From Prinia subflava (lineage: Eukaryota > Chordata > Aves > Passeriformes > Cisticolidae): a DNA stretch of 64,000 nt. Shown here in pieces: positions 53,276-64,000 of the stretch. Position 1 is the stretch's first letter. The number at the start of each line of letters is the position of its first letter. The notes below the pieces were generated by a model. It was not told the DNA's origin and did no database searches. It was given only the letters and a program-made list of their open reading frames with translations. The DNA lies in the NCBI RefSeq assembly GCF_021018805.1, contig NC_086283.1, forward strand, positions 22,719,662 to 22,783,661, given 5' to 3'. A program made the translations under genes and the position numbers.

Positions 53276-56200
53276 TGCCCTGAGACAGGAGAAGACAAGC
53301 CTACCCCTCTTCTCAGAGGTGGCCCAGCTGAAGGTTGGGCTGCACATGGCTGTTCCTTGTGTGAGCATCCCCCTGGGAATGAAGCTGCAGGGAGGTGAGA
53401 CCTGGCCAGAGCCCTGTGGTTAATGCCACCACCCTATGGATGCCCTGGGAAGAGAAGAACCTGCTCTGTGTTCCGCTGGGCAGCTCCTGCTCATCCCGGA
53501 GGCAGCCCAGGGAGGAAGTAATTCAACTCATCCATTAATAATCAGCACTTCCCTTCCCCCGCCAGTGCCAACAGCCTGACTTTGGGAAATTCATAACTTC
53601 TGCTAAGTGGGATTTTCCTTTTATCCTAATGGCCTTCTGGCAAACAGAATCCATCAGCCTCCCTCTGCAGTGCCAATCTTCTGTCCTTCCAGAGGAGAGA
53701 CCAAGGGGATGCAGGGCAGACCCTCCATGCAGGGGTGCAGGGAGAGCCCTCCTCACTCGGGATCATGAGGAGCACGTGCCGTTCTCTGTCCTCCTTTTGG
53801 CTGAGAGGGAGCTCTTGCTTCTGAAGGAAATGTTGCATTTTCATTGGGTTTCATTCTTTAGGAAAAGGAATCATTCATGTCTCCTGCCTTTGAAACCTGT
53901 GAGTCTTATCATCTTGCTGTTAATAATGTCCTTTTTTTGCTGAAATGTTTCAGAACAGCAGCTTTTAAGTCTTTTCTGTGGTCAGACAATGAGGAGATGG
54001 CATCAGCTCCATGTCTGTGAGTGGCCTCCAGGGAATTTTGGGGGAGGGAGATGCTGGAAGTTCAGTGCCAAAGAGGTGGATCAGGATTGTTACCAACTCA
54101 GAGTGCTCCTCAGAATGAAAGGTCAATCAAGGTTATGGCATGGCTGGGGTGATGGAGTTCGGGTTTTCCTACACAGAGGTGAGGTGGGCAGAGGAGCCGG
54201 GTGGGTGCTGGCACCCAGCACTGGCACAGGTGACAGGGCATGATCAAGCAGGAAAAAATACCTGGATGGTTCAGAGATGGTGCAGTGTCCGGAGAGCTCA
54301 TCCCATCTAGAACACAGGGATAACTCAGGGAGCAGGCATCTGCAGAAGAGCCTTTCCCAAGCACAGTTTGCTCCTGGTATTTCACCAAGCACTGCATGGG
54401 CCACCCAGTGCCCTTGGATACTGAGAAATGGGTAGAAAGGAAGAGTTCTGGAGTCCTCACTGGGAATGAGGTGCCTGATAAGGGGAGGTTTTACACTTTG
54501 GAAAGAAATGTCACCTCTGGCTGCCATTTCCTCCTGGGCTGTGGCCACAGGGATTTGCTCATCCCTGCCACAGCCCTCGGGGAGTGAACCCCGGTTGTCT
54601 CTGGGACTCCCTTGCTGTGGATAACCCTGGAATATCCCCACTGTGAGAAACACAGAGAGGTGCCAAGGCTGCAGGTCCTCCTGGGAGCTCCAGATTTGTT
54701 TTCCCTTTGCCTGAGGATAGTCTGGGTGAACCTTTGCAATTTGCTTTGGGGTTTTCAGCAGCGAGGAGAGCTCGTGGTGCCTGTGGAGAAGACATCAATG
54801 GCTGGCAGTCTACAACCCTGCCCTCGGCCCCCTCCTCACAGCCACAGGAGAGGGGAGGCGCAGGCATGAGGCGCTGGGACTGAGGCACTGCAAAATGCTC
54901 TTTGTCAGAGGAGGAGCAGAGATTTTCATGCATTCTGTGTACATTCCTTCTGGGCTGGCTCTGGCTTTGTGTTTCAGAATCTCGTGGTAACTCTCTCTTA
55001 CTGTGCTCTGCCTTTCAGCTTTGTGGGTTTTGCCTTTTTTTTTCCCCTCCAGGCTGGGTTTTCTGGCTTGGTTTGGGGCTCTCCCCTGCCCACCCTCTGC
55101 AGCTGCTCCCAGTGCTCTGGTTGCCATCGGCTGTTTGGAGGCAGCGGAGCTCGGGGTGCTCTGCTCCCCCCCTCACCCCAGAGGGGGGGATGCCTCTGTC
55201 TCTGAACATGTGCTCCAGAACCAAAGGGAGGCGGGAGAAATCTCTTCATTCCCATGGATGTTCCATGAATCCCAACACCTGCCCTCAGGCACAGAGCACT
55301 AACCTGGCCTGCGTGGTTGAGCACCCAGAACAGTCCCAGCCACAGTGTCGGGGATGAATTTGGATGGCGCCCTGGGCTGGTAGAAGACTGCTCAGGCCAG
55401 GGAGCAAGGTAGTGATGGGAAATCCATCTGAGCACAGACATCCTTAGGGACAGGGCTAAAGCACCTCTTGAGCAGGATAAACCTGCCTTGTCCCAGCTGC
55501 GGGACCTCCAGGTGCTTTGCTTCCTTCCCTGTTCTTAACTGAGTTTGACAAACATTTGGAGATAAGGAGCTATCATGAGATATAAAAAAAGGAGAAATCA
55601 ACATCCTCCATTATATCAAAGAGGTTATCAAAATGCTTATTTCTTCCTTCCAAACAAAACTTAGCTGAAGATAATTTCTTCCTGCCGAAAGGCCGGTGTT
55701 CAGTGACATGGTGTTGGGAAGAGGATATAAAACCTTGTTCCATTTCTCTGTTGAAAGGGAGGGGGAGAAAATCCCAAAGCACCAAAGGCCTTAATGCTTC
55801 TCTCAGGGAATCTATAGAAAGCATGAGGCAGCCCAGGGACTGCCAGGAGCTGCAGCTTCTGCTTCCATGGAATTTCAGTGCTTCCCAGTCTGCAGGAAAA
55901 GCAGGGAATGGTTTTCCTTCCCCTCGCAGGATTTTGCAGACTTGTTGTGTGGGCCCTTGACTGGGTTTCATCCATCCAGACTCTGCCTCTTTTTTATTTT
56001 TTTTAAGCAAACTCTTCTCAGAGATGATAAATGCCAGCCCAGCCTCGGCCATTCCCCTCATGCCATCCACCAGACCATGACACCAACCCGAGCTGCAGAA
56101 TCCCCTCTGGGTGCTGGCAGCCCACAATTAGCCGTGATGAATGGGAGGCTCCAAACAGAGATACTGAAAGATAAGTTGCTCAAGAGGTTTAAAAAATGAA

Positions 56201-56700
56201 TTGTAAGGATTTGGGGTAAAGAATAAGTCGGTGTCTGCCAGGAGGGAGGGAAAGCTGGCTTTAACACCCTCATCATCCAGCCACAGCAGTCCCTGTGTGT
56301 GCACAGATCTGGAAGGAAATTTTGACCCATTCAGGCCTCTTTTCTGAGAGCACTAAGAGCACTAAATGTATAGTTCTCATGTGAAAACAAACTGCTGTTT
56401 AGTTGGGTTTAAATCCTTATCAGCATCGAGGCACTGTTTGTTCTTAAACAAGGAGAGGCCCGTGTGGAGTGAGATTTCTCAGTAGTTGGAAGGGACAGGG
56501 CAAGAAGTTTGTTTGCCTTTTAGCGCAGACCACATGTAAGAGACAACCTCATATTCTGAAGTACAATTATGAACCCATTTTCTCCCCACAAGCTCTGAAA
56601 CACAGAAAAAGGGCTGTTAAATGCTGAAATATTTGCTTTGCTTTCCCAGCTGAGGAGCCAGAGGTGACAGCAGCGATTTTGTTGTGAGGAGACCACTCAT
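53276..56700. other. Unique noncoding DNA, conserved-looking at 53520-53640 and 56150-56660
   Basis: Block 53520-53640 (AATTCAACTCATCCATTAATAATCAGCAC, TTTTATCCTAATGGCC) and the longer 56150-56660 block (AAGTACAATTATG, GGGTTTAAATCC, several AATT/ATTA cores) read as possible regulatory DNA. No exon was recognised. Confidence 0.35.
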
Positions 56701-56871
56701 CAGAGAATCAGGGAGTCATAGGATGGTTTGGGTGGGAAGGGACCTTAAAACTCATCCAGTCCCACCCCTGCTGTGGGCAGGGACACCTTCCACTATCCCA
56801 GGGTGGTCCAAGCCCCATCCTACCCGGCCTTGGACACTTCCATCTTCTCTGGGCACCCTGTGCCACTTCTG
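56701..56871 (-). mobile_element. CR1 retrotransposon, 3' fragment, minus orientation
   Basis: Read on plus: AGAATCAGGGAGTCATAGGATGG, TTTGGGTGGGAAGGGACCTTAAAACTCATCC, GTGGGCAGGGACACCTTCCACTATCCC, CCTTGGACACTTCC, then directly TTCTCTGGGCACCCTGTGCC. The segment GGGATGGGGCAGCCACAGC expected between the last two is missing, so there is an internal deletion of about 22 bases. Confidence 0.9.
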
Positions 56872-57649
56872 TGGTACATCCCTGTCACACAGGTATCACT
56901 GTGGCTGGTTCCCCTGGGTGTCTGGGGTGTCCTGGGCCCCTGTGATGATTTCTAGACCTCAAACCATTTTCTTTTACTGCTGAAAACCTGATTCTAAAGT
57001 TAATTTTTCCAGTCGACACACTGAGATCCATTAACTTGCCGGCCTTTGTGAAGCTCATTAGGTGTCTGGGGTCTTTCCCTTCTGCCTCGAGGCCAAGGGA
57101 ATGGTCTCGTTAAATAAGATGGCAGAATCTCCACGGAGGAGTTTTGCAGTTTGCGCCAATTAACAAATTCAGCAATGCTTTTAACTTTTCTTTTTCAGGT
57201 AGCCCGGAGCCCGTGGGCCAGGCACACACTGCAGCGGGCTGTGTGTGTTCAGAAAGGGCTGTTAATAACTAGAATGGCTGCTCCAGGATTGGGAAGAGTT
57301 TGAAGCCACCGGGAAGCTCTGAATGCAGAGGAGTGTGGCTGTGGTGGAGGCCACCCTGCAGAGAAAAAGGGAGTGCTGGCCTGCAGGATGTCCTGGGATG
57401 GAGGACTGAGGCAGGCTGGCTGTCTGAGGCCTCCGCTGGAAATGATCACAAAGCCTTTAAAGCAAACAAAGTTCCCTGAAACTGAAAAGGTACCATTTGA
57501 ATGCACTCGGAAAGAGGAGGTTTGAGCAGCACGATCCATTCTGTGTCCGAAATGTCACAAAACATTTGTACAGCTGCTCAGTTGGCATTAAAATCTAGGT
57601 CTTGTGCAGGAACATGGCAAACAGCTCCAGGTCACTGGGAGAAGTCCAG
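56872..57649. other. Unique noncoding DNA, conserved-looking at 57000-57230
   Basis: The 57000-57230 block (CCATTAACTTGCC, GAAGCTCATTAGG, GGCGCCAATTAACAAATTC-like) ends in TTTCTTTTTCAGGTAG near 57200, an acceptor-like sequence. It precedes the CpG island. No exon was recognised. Confidence 0.3.
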
Positions 57650-59170
57650 GACCTCCAGCCAGGGGTAGCTGGGGCCGCTGGCGTCCGGCAGCCGCGGCGG
57701 GAGCAGCTCCTCGGAGCAGATGAGCCGCAGCCGCGGGCAGTGCCAGCAGCAGCCACCGCTCCTGATCTTGGCGGAGCTCGGGCTGGAGAGCGCTTTCCCT
57801 GCACGCTGCAAGGGACCGCTTCCCGAAGGACTGCTTCCCGAAATACCGCATCTAGTGCAGGCAGAGCCGAGGAGGATGGAGAAAAGAAACAAAAGGAGAG
57901 GGAGGTGCCAATACGGGCAGAGATATCCCGTTCCCTTGGCTGTGAGAGCGGGAGCGGAGCTCCCTGGTGAGCGCACAGCCTCTCCTGATGGTGGGAGCCG
58001 GGAAAACAACAAGCAGGCGTTCCGGAGGACTGGCTACATCGGCAGGAGCGTGGCGGCTCTCTCTGCTCGTTACCTCCTCTCTCCACGGCTCCTGCTCCTC
58101 ACAGGCTGCCTCACCCCGTCCCCCTACGCTGTCCCCTCCTTTGTCACCCGGCCGGAGGCCGATCCCACTGCGGGCACCCGCAGGCGCCTCGGTCCCTCCG
58201 GTGCCCGCGGGCAGCTCAGGCACCGCTGCCACCTCAGCAACCACGGGAGCAGGTGGGAGGGCCATGAGAGCCGTCCCTGCTGTCCCACTCCTGGGGAGCT
58301 GCCCCGCGCCCTCGCTGACAGCCCGGGGCGAGCACCGGCGCTTTCCTCCCGCTGACAGCCCGGGGCGAGCACCGGCGCTTTCCTCCAGCCCGGAGTAGAG
58401 GTCTGCGGCTTTGTGTGAATATCCCAGCTTTGATCCTTTCTCCTGGCTGCGGTTCCCTGTTTACACAGACAACCACAGCTCTTTGTATCCGCACTCATCA
58501 GCTCCTCGGAGGCGTTCCCTGATCCCCACGATACGGTCCCAGTGTCTGCGCGGGGCTGAGCCACATCTCCGCGCTTCCCAGCCTGCCCCGACACATCCCC
58601 CCGAGCTTCTCGGCACTGATCTGGGTTTGTTGATGGTGGCAGCCGTCCCAGACAAACCCAGGGGGGACGGAGCTCTCCTCCCCGGGCAAGCACGGCTTTT
58701 GTTCCCCAAAAGGCCAACGTAGGAGGAGACCCACCTGGAGCAGGCAGCGCACGGTGAGCAGCGGGCAGCGCTCCATGGAGGACATGCCTCGCTTACTCTG
58801 CCGCTCCTTCACGTGCGTTAGGTGGGTTTTGGTTCTGGTTTTATTTCTTTTTTCCCCCCTTCTTTTCTTTTATCCTCCCAGCCCTTCTGGCAGGCTTTTG
58901 ACTGCACATAATGACTTGGAAGGTGCGGCGAAGGTTCTGGCAGCCGCGGCGCGGGGCGGGAGCTCGGCCAAGGCGCGGGGCCGCACGGTGGTTTCATCCC
59001 ATTTGCAAACTATAAGGCTGCCTTTGAGCGGGGGGGCAGAGCAGGGAACATGTGCTAAACATCATGTCGGGAAGCTTAGCGCATTACGGGGAACAGCGCT
59101 GGCCACGCACAAGCAGAGCTGCTCTGCGAGCTGCGAGAGGCAGGCGCGGGCAGGAGCCGTCTCTGTTGAT
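57650..59170. promoter_or_regulatory. CpG island, best promoter candidate in the window
   Basis: Over 57661-59160 I count by hand about 100 CpG in GC-rich DNA. That meets the usual idea of an island, with densest parts at 57670-57800, 58140-58390, 58500-58600 and 58920-59000. There is no TATA-like box at a clear start and no recognisable coding exon on either strand. Overlapping frames of up to 211 codons are unassigned. In birds such islands commonly mark promoters of housekeeping, developmental or long noncoding transcripts. Confidence 0.6.
58313..58386. repeat. 37-bp perfect tandem duplication inside the CpG island
   Basis: 58313-58349 is repeated exactly at 58350-58386. The unit begins CGCTGACAGCCCGGGG and ends GGCGCTTTCCTCC. 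The exact identity points to a recent replication slip or copy event. Confidence 0.95.
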
Positions 59171-61059
59171 TTAGGGCTGAGTGAACAGTTCTGGCAGGGC
59201 AGGTAGGATGGGCTTCTCCAGGTGTTGCAGTCAAGTAGAGTGGCATAAATCAGAGAGCTCTGCCCATGTCTGTCGGACCCCCGAGGAGAACTCTGCTGTG
59301 TCTGAGGGCGCACAAAGGAGCACAGGCTAACGGGATGAAAAGAGAGCCCTTGGGAAAATAAAAGCCCAGACACCAGCCTGCAGCATGTGCTTCCAGGCTG
59401 GGCCCCCAAAACTGTCCCTCAGCCACCTGGGGTGGCACAGAGATGTCTGCTCCTGCTCAGCACTGCTGTGTCGCCAAGGGGCTCCCGTGCCAAGTGCCTC
59501 CAAGGGCCCCAGAGTAACCAGCACATAACCCTCAACCCACCCACGGTGTATGTGTGCTTCCCTTCCTGCTATCCAGAGGCCACGACTTTTGATGTCCTGA
59601 GGTGCACCCTGGGAGTCCAGGGTGCTCTCACAACCAAAATACCTGCAGGACTGACAGGCTTCATCCATCATCATGCTCCTTGGGATGGTGGCATGGACGG
59701 AAGAGTGAACTTCAGAGGTGGAGTTGTGTGTGCTGACTGACGGGATCGGCTGGGTCAGGTTCCCTGGGATTTCAGAGGAAGGTTCAAAGCTCCAGTGAAA
59801 AACTGACATCTCCCCTTCAAAGGAATCCTGGTGTGTCCCTCACTTTCCCCACCGCATGTGGCAGGAGAGCATCGCGTCCGGGCAGGGACTGCGGGCAGGG
59901 GCTGCTGACAGCAGCAGCCAGACGAGTGCCAGGGTTCTGCAGAGGCAGAAGGGCTTTTCCAGACCTTCTTGAACTCTGAGCACTCACAAAATGAAATGTC
60001 CGGGTATCAGTTTTGGGAAAGAAAAAGGATCAAAGCAGCAGAAGGAAAGCTGAGAGTCTTTTGGCAGATGGAGGAGGATATTCTCCTTGCCAGGCCAAGG
60101 GTGAGCACAGGCCATCCTACACACTCCACTGGCAGCCACAGCTCCTGCCTTGCTCAGCCTTGGAGCATCCACTGGATCAGGCAGTGGGAGCAGATCAGGA
60201 TCAGAGTGGATTGGGCTGGGCTGTTCTGGGCAGAGCCAGCTGCTTCCAGCTGGGTGACAAAGATGCTGGTCCAACATCCCTAGTGTGCCCAAGCTCAGAG
60301 CTTCTTCCAACCACTCCAGAGCCCAGCTGCACATTGGGGAATGTGAGCCTAAGGCTGGACATGACTCCCCTTTCCCTGGCTTGGTAGAGCTCCCTGGTGA
60401 TGCTCCATGTCCCAGAGCACAGAGAAGGGTCCTCAGTGGCATCTCAGTGGCTGTGACCTTCCCCACTGCTGTCCCCTCACGCCACACTGAAGCAGTAGCA
60501 GGTCCCACATGGATGCTGCATCACCAGGGCTGGAGAAATGCTTTTTGTGGTGCTCACTTTCCACCCCAGCACGTGAGCAAAGGGATGGAGCCCCAACCTG
60601 CCAACCAAAGCCCGCAGCTCCCATTATTTCTTGCAGCACAGCACTCACCTGCCTGCTCGGTACTTGGCAGCCCTGCAGCCAGAAAGGTTTGACACCCAGG
60701 AGCCTGGCATTGTCTGGGGGGTGACAGTCACACACATGGCACAGGGAAAGCTCCTTCCCTCCAGCACTCACAGCTCCAAAGGAGAGAGGTAATAACCCCA
60801 TCTGTCAGGTGTGAAAGCAGCGTCTCCCCTCCATGACCCCTCTGAGAGGAGGGAGCAGCAATTCCAACATCAGAGCTCCCCAAACCAGTCTGACTCTGCA
60901 GGAGGCCCTAGCACTACCCCCCATGCCATTCTGGGTGACAGTAGCCCCAGTCAAGCGTGGGCAGAGGGACACAGTCAGCATCACCCTCTTTCCACGAGCA
61001 GCTCTCTCTGCTCCACTGCTCCCTCTCTTTTTCCATTTGTTTGTTCATTCCTTCTTTAT
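59171..61059. other. Unique noncoding DNA
   Basis: No repeat, exon or RNA gene was recognised downstream of the CpG island. Confidence 0.45.
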
Positions 61060-61270
61060 TCGCCACAATTGTCCTTAATGGAAACAGCATCTCAGCAGAG
61101 TCACCCCGCAGGAAAGCTCCAGCACAGAGTGATTTTTGTCGATGGCTTTAATAAAAACATTGAAGGTCTGTTGTTCTTATAGTGCTGTGTGATCCATTAA
61201 GTCTATTAAATACAACAGAGGAAAACTGTGAAAAAAGCCAGAGGAGGCCATGATGTTACAAAAAACAAAT
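61060..61270. promoter_or_regulatory. Candidate conserved noncoding element
   Basis: AT-rich unique DNA: GTCCTTAATGGAAACAGC, GGCTTTAATAAAAACATTGAAGG and ATCCATTAAGTCTATTAAATACAACAG. It is compositionally distinct from its flanks. Alignment would be needed to confirm. Confidence 0.3.
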
Positions 61271-63663
61271 GAGCTGGGGCTGCTTTCCTGCTCCTCTCCA
61301 GTTCCACGGCTCTGCCCTGTGCCTCCCTGGTCCTGCCAGCAGAACAGGGACTGTGCTTGGCCACCCCTCACTTGCCACATGTGCAGGTCTCTGTGTGTAT
61401 AGTTGGGTTCCCATAAATGTGTTGTTCCTAGATATTAATCCAGAGGATATTAATGCTGAGGACCTGGGAGATCTGCTCCTCCCCGCTGCTCCTCCTCAAC
61501 ACACGTATGCTGGGCTGTGTCAGCTGGGGCCTGACCATGCTTTCTGTGCCCCTTAAAACATCTTTGTAGCCCCTAAAACATCTCTGCACCCCTTAAAACA
61601 CCTCTGTGCCCCTTAAAACATCTCTGCACCCTTTAACACCTCTGTGTGCTCCACAGAATGCTCACCAGCAGCAGACAGCCTAGATATGAGGATATGTGTC
61701 CCCTGCCACCTGCCACAGCTCAGGTCTGGCCAGAAGCTCCAACCTGAGTCTAAGCACTGCTGGAATCCAGCCTTGGCTCCAGGACAGATTCTCCATCCTG
61801 CCCAGAACCAAGTGGCTGTGGAGGGGTGGAGGCAAGTGTACTGGGGGGGGAAGTTTTCATGCCTGGGGAGCAGCTGGAGGCATGAAAGTCTTTCTGCCAG
61901 GACAAGAGGTGGAGGTGAAGCCAGGAATGGATGGCTGAGAGCAGGCAGGGGCATCATGGCATGGGATCAGCATGGCATGGATCATCAGAGTGTGGAATTG
62001 TCATGGCATGGGATCCCCCCTGTATGTCACACACATCTCTAGCTCTCCTGAACCACTCGGGCTTCCCTCATCACCAAATACTCCTCAAACACAAAGGCTG
62101 GACTTCCCTGAGCTCCAGGTCTGATGTGCCTTCTGGGCTGTGTCCTCTGGCAAAGCTGTGGGTGTCACCCCCAACCCTCTCCTGACCCTGCAGTGAGGAT
62201 GGACTGCCTGAGAAGTGCTTGGAGATCCTCTGCTTGGAGAGTGTAAGGATTACTTTGCTTTTAGCTCTTTATCTCTTGTACGTCTTTGTGCATCCTGGCT
62301 AGATCTTGCTCTGATCTAAGCCTCTATTCCTAGAAAAGGGATTTAAGTAAGGCTTAAGGCAGGAGGCAGGGAAGCAGGGATGCTGGGGGTCTCAGCTTTG
62401 TGGTTCACCCAAGAACAGGAGGAGAAGATGCCCATGGGTATGAGGGGCTGAACTCCCTGCACCTCTTTAGCACATGGCCACACCACAGCCTGGGAAGGTG
62501 ACCCAGAGCAGCTCCCTCCATGAGCCCAAGGAAATAGTGGGACAGGCTGGAGCCAGCCCCCTGTGGAAAACCAGCCCAGGCCCCCGGCAGCTCTGGGAAG
62601 CGCCGTAGCGAGCAGGCATTCCAGCAATTCCCTGTGCAAACAACACGGGATAATCCATCTCTCCTGTTTATTTGCACAAGATAATTTTTTTGTTGACACT
62701 CCAGAACCTTCTTCCTCTGGTCCCCCTTCCCTGGGTTCTAGGAAATGCTAACTCCTGGGCTGGCAGTGGCACCAGAGCCCTCCCAAATGCCAAATTAGGA
62801 AAGCTGATGGGATCTGGACAGGCAGTGGCCAGGAGCCACTGCAGAAGTGGCTCACACTGGGTTTGAGCCTGGGTATGGTGAGCAGGGAGAGCTGCTGATG
62901 CTCTGTCCCCAGTCACTCCCTGCAGTGTCCTATCCTCTCCACAGCATTCCCCTGGCTGCCTCAGTCACTGCTTGCCCACCCCCTTGGTCACCCCCCCAGA
63001 GCCCACCTGTCCCCACCAAAGCTCCTCTGTTGGTATTTCAGCTGATAGACAAAAATACATCCCCTGGCAAAGCACCCTCGGAGCTTGGGATGCTCCAGCC
63101 CCAGCCAGATGGGCTTTCTCCAGGAAGAGCACAAGGAATCTGTCATGTACAGGGTGATTTTATCCCCTGGGTGTCCTCCTACATTCTGCTGGGCTGTGGT
63201 TTGTACTTCTGGAGTTTCTTAATCACCCCTTTGGACCTGCCTTCAAAGACGGTGCCTAATCCCTCCTGGAAACTTCCTAATACCTTTGGCTACTTCCCCG
63301 CTTTGTGGCCATGAATTACGGAGGCCCTGGACAGTCCTTCCTCAGCATCAGCTCTCTTGGCTATTTGCCATCCCCAACGGCTTCAGAGGGGTGTTCAGAC
63401 TTCAAACAGACCCCCAAAACCTGTCATCCCTGCACATCCGCTGCTCCAGTCACCAGCCCTTGGAACGGTATTCCGTGGCTGGGGCTCTGGGGAACCGTAG
63501 ACAGTACTTGGGACCAAAGCAGCAGAGAAGGGCTCTGTGTGTGGTTTCCAGCAGAAAGAACAATTTGTAATTCTTCTTTTATTGTCCTGCTACACAAGGG
63601 AAACATCACTTTGCCAGGAAGTCGTGCCACAATGATTCACAAGAATCAGCTTGGGCTGCTCAA

Positions 63664-63666
<3 letters not shown>
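61271..63666. other. Unique noncoding DNA
   Basis: Apart from the 20-bp repeat at 61545 and a CATGGCATGG-rich patch near 61950-62010, nothing was recognised. Confidence 0.45.
61545..61648. repeat. 20-bp tandem repeat, about 5 copies
   Basis: The block CCCCTTAAAACATCTCTGCA recurs at 20-bp spacing with small changes (CATCTTTGTA, CACCTCTGTG) and decays at the last copy (CTTTAACACC). Confidence 0.85.

Positions 63667-63710
<44 letters not shown>
63667..63710. repeat. Uninterrupted A44 homopolymer
   Basis: 44 consecutive A. A plus-strand retrocopy would have its body upstream (to 63666), but nothing recognisable is there. The run stops 8 bases before a minus-strand CR1 tail. Confidence 0.95.
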
Positions 63711-63712
<2 letters not shown>

Positions 63713-63718
63713 AGTAAA

Positions 63719-63775
63719 TCACAGAATCCCAGAATGGTTTTTGTTAGACAGGATCTTAAAGCTCATCTTGCTGGT
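63719..63775 (-). mobile_element. CR1 terminal scrap, minus orientation
   Basis: TCACAGAATCCCAGAATGGTTTTTGTTAGACAGGATCTTAAAGCTCATC is readable as the reverse-complemented CR1 3' end (CACAGAATCCCAGAATGGTTTGGGTTGGAAGGGACC). Similarity fades by about 63775. Confidence 0.75.
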
Positions 63776-64000
63776 TTATGTGCCCACAATTCCACCCACC
63801 ACAGCCACAGCTCCCAGCTCCGCTCTGGAGCGGGGCATCCCCAGAGGGTCATCACCAAGGATCATCCCCACCTGGCCATATGTCCCCATGGGGACAGCTC
63901 TGGCATAACCACGTCTAAGAGTCATCACAGAAAGCAGAAAACACCCAACACGAATTCCAGAACCCACATCAAAACCCGCTCACAGTACAAAACCTGCCAT
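63776..64000. other. Unique noncoding DNA to window end
   Basis: No repeat, exon or RNA gene was recognised. Confidence 0.45.

Noticed and set aside
52824..53423. 199-codon frame, and similar frames at other CR1 sites with MGRDTFHYPRLLQAP-like peptides
   Set aside because: Antisense reading of CR1 3' untranslated sequence. The same peptide recurs at 15.6, 30.2, 32.3, 44.2, 53.0 and 56.8 kb.
57588..58398. Overlapping Ala/Arg/Pro-rich frames in the CpG island as a first coding exon
   Set aside because: GC-rich DNA is stop-poor in all frames. Five or more frames compete and none resembles a known N-terminus.
1..64000. tRNA, rRNA, snRNA and known microRNA genes
   Set aside because: I looked for B-box-like sequences and for familiar microRNA seeds such as let-7, miR-9, miR-124, miR-137 and miR-219 on both strands by eye and found none. 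A covariance-model scan would be decisive.
1..64000. Endogenous retrovirus or LTR element
   Set aside because: No paired long direct repeats with TG..CA ends, primer-binding site or polymerase-like frame was visible.

Overview
The window looks like bird nuclear DNA, probably from a songbird. It carries about 18 dispersed, 5'-truncated CR1 non-LTR retrotransposon copies. Their 3' parts show the avian landmarks: the GGTTGGAAGGGACCTT block, the CCATGGGCAGGGACACCTTCC block and the ATTCTATGATTCTATG-type tail. I saw no bacterial, viral, organellar or LTR-retrovirus signature. No protein-coding gene, tRNA, rRNA or known microRNA could be supported. The many open frames are explained by stop-free simple repeats, by antisense CR1, or by chance in fairly GC-rich DNA. 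I read the window as an intergenic or intronic stretch.

Layout. 0-2.5 kb: unique sequence, one plus-strand CR1, a 19-bp perfect hairpin and a small CR1 scrap. 2.5-15.6 kb: a CR1-free stretch with a pyrimidine array (5.9-6.3 kb), a T53 run (9.7 kb), a perfect (GGGAA)n array (11.2 kb), a conserved-looking block (13.5-14.1 kb) and a T52 run (15.2 kb). 15.6-21.4 kb: three minus-strand CR1s, a purine array (17.0-17.7 kb) that mirrors the 6-kb array in inverted orientation, AT-rich blocks and an (ATCC)n array. 21.8-30 kb: several AT-rich blocks that resemble conserved noncoding elements, a 35-bp minisatellite (24.4-24.7 kb) and the first CR1s of a cluster. 27-44 kb: the densest CR1 zone, with 11 copies in both orientations. 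44.4-52.9 kb: CR1-free, with a CpG-rich block at 49.2-49.9 kb. 52.9-64 kb: three CR1s, a CpG island of about 1.5 kb (57.65-59.17 kb) that is the best promoter candidate, a 20-bp tandem repeat, and an A44 run abutting the last CR1.

Because no genes are present, there is no operon or pathway to describe. The biology visible here is repeat biology (CR1 insertion, microsatellite and minisatellite growth, G-quadruplex and triplex-prone tracts) plus candidate cis-regulatory DNA. The regulatory calls rest on composition and motif reading only. A cross-species alignment would decide them, and I could not run one.
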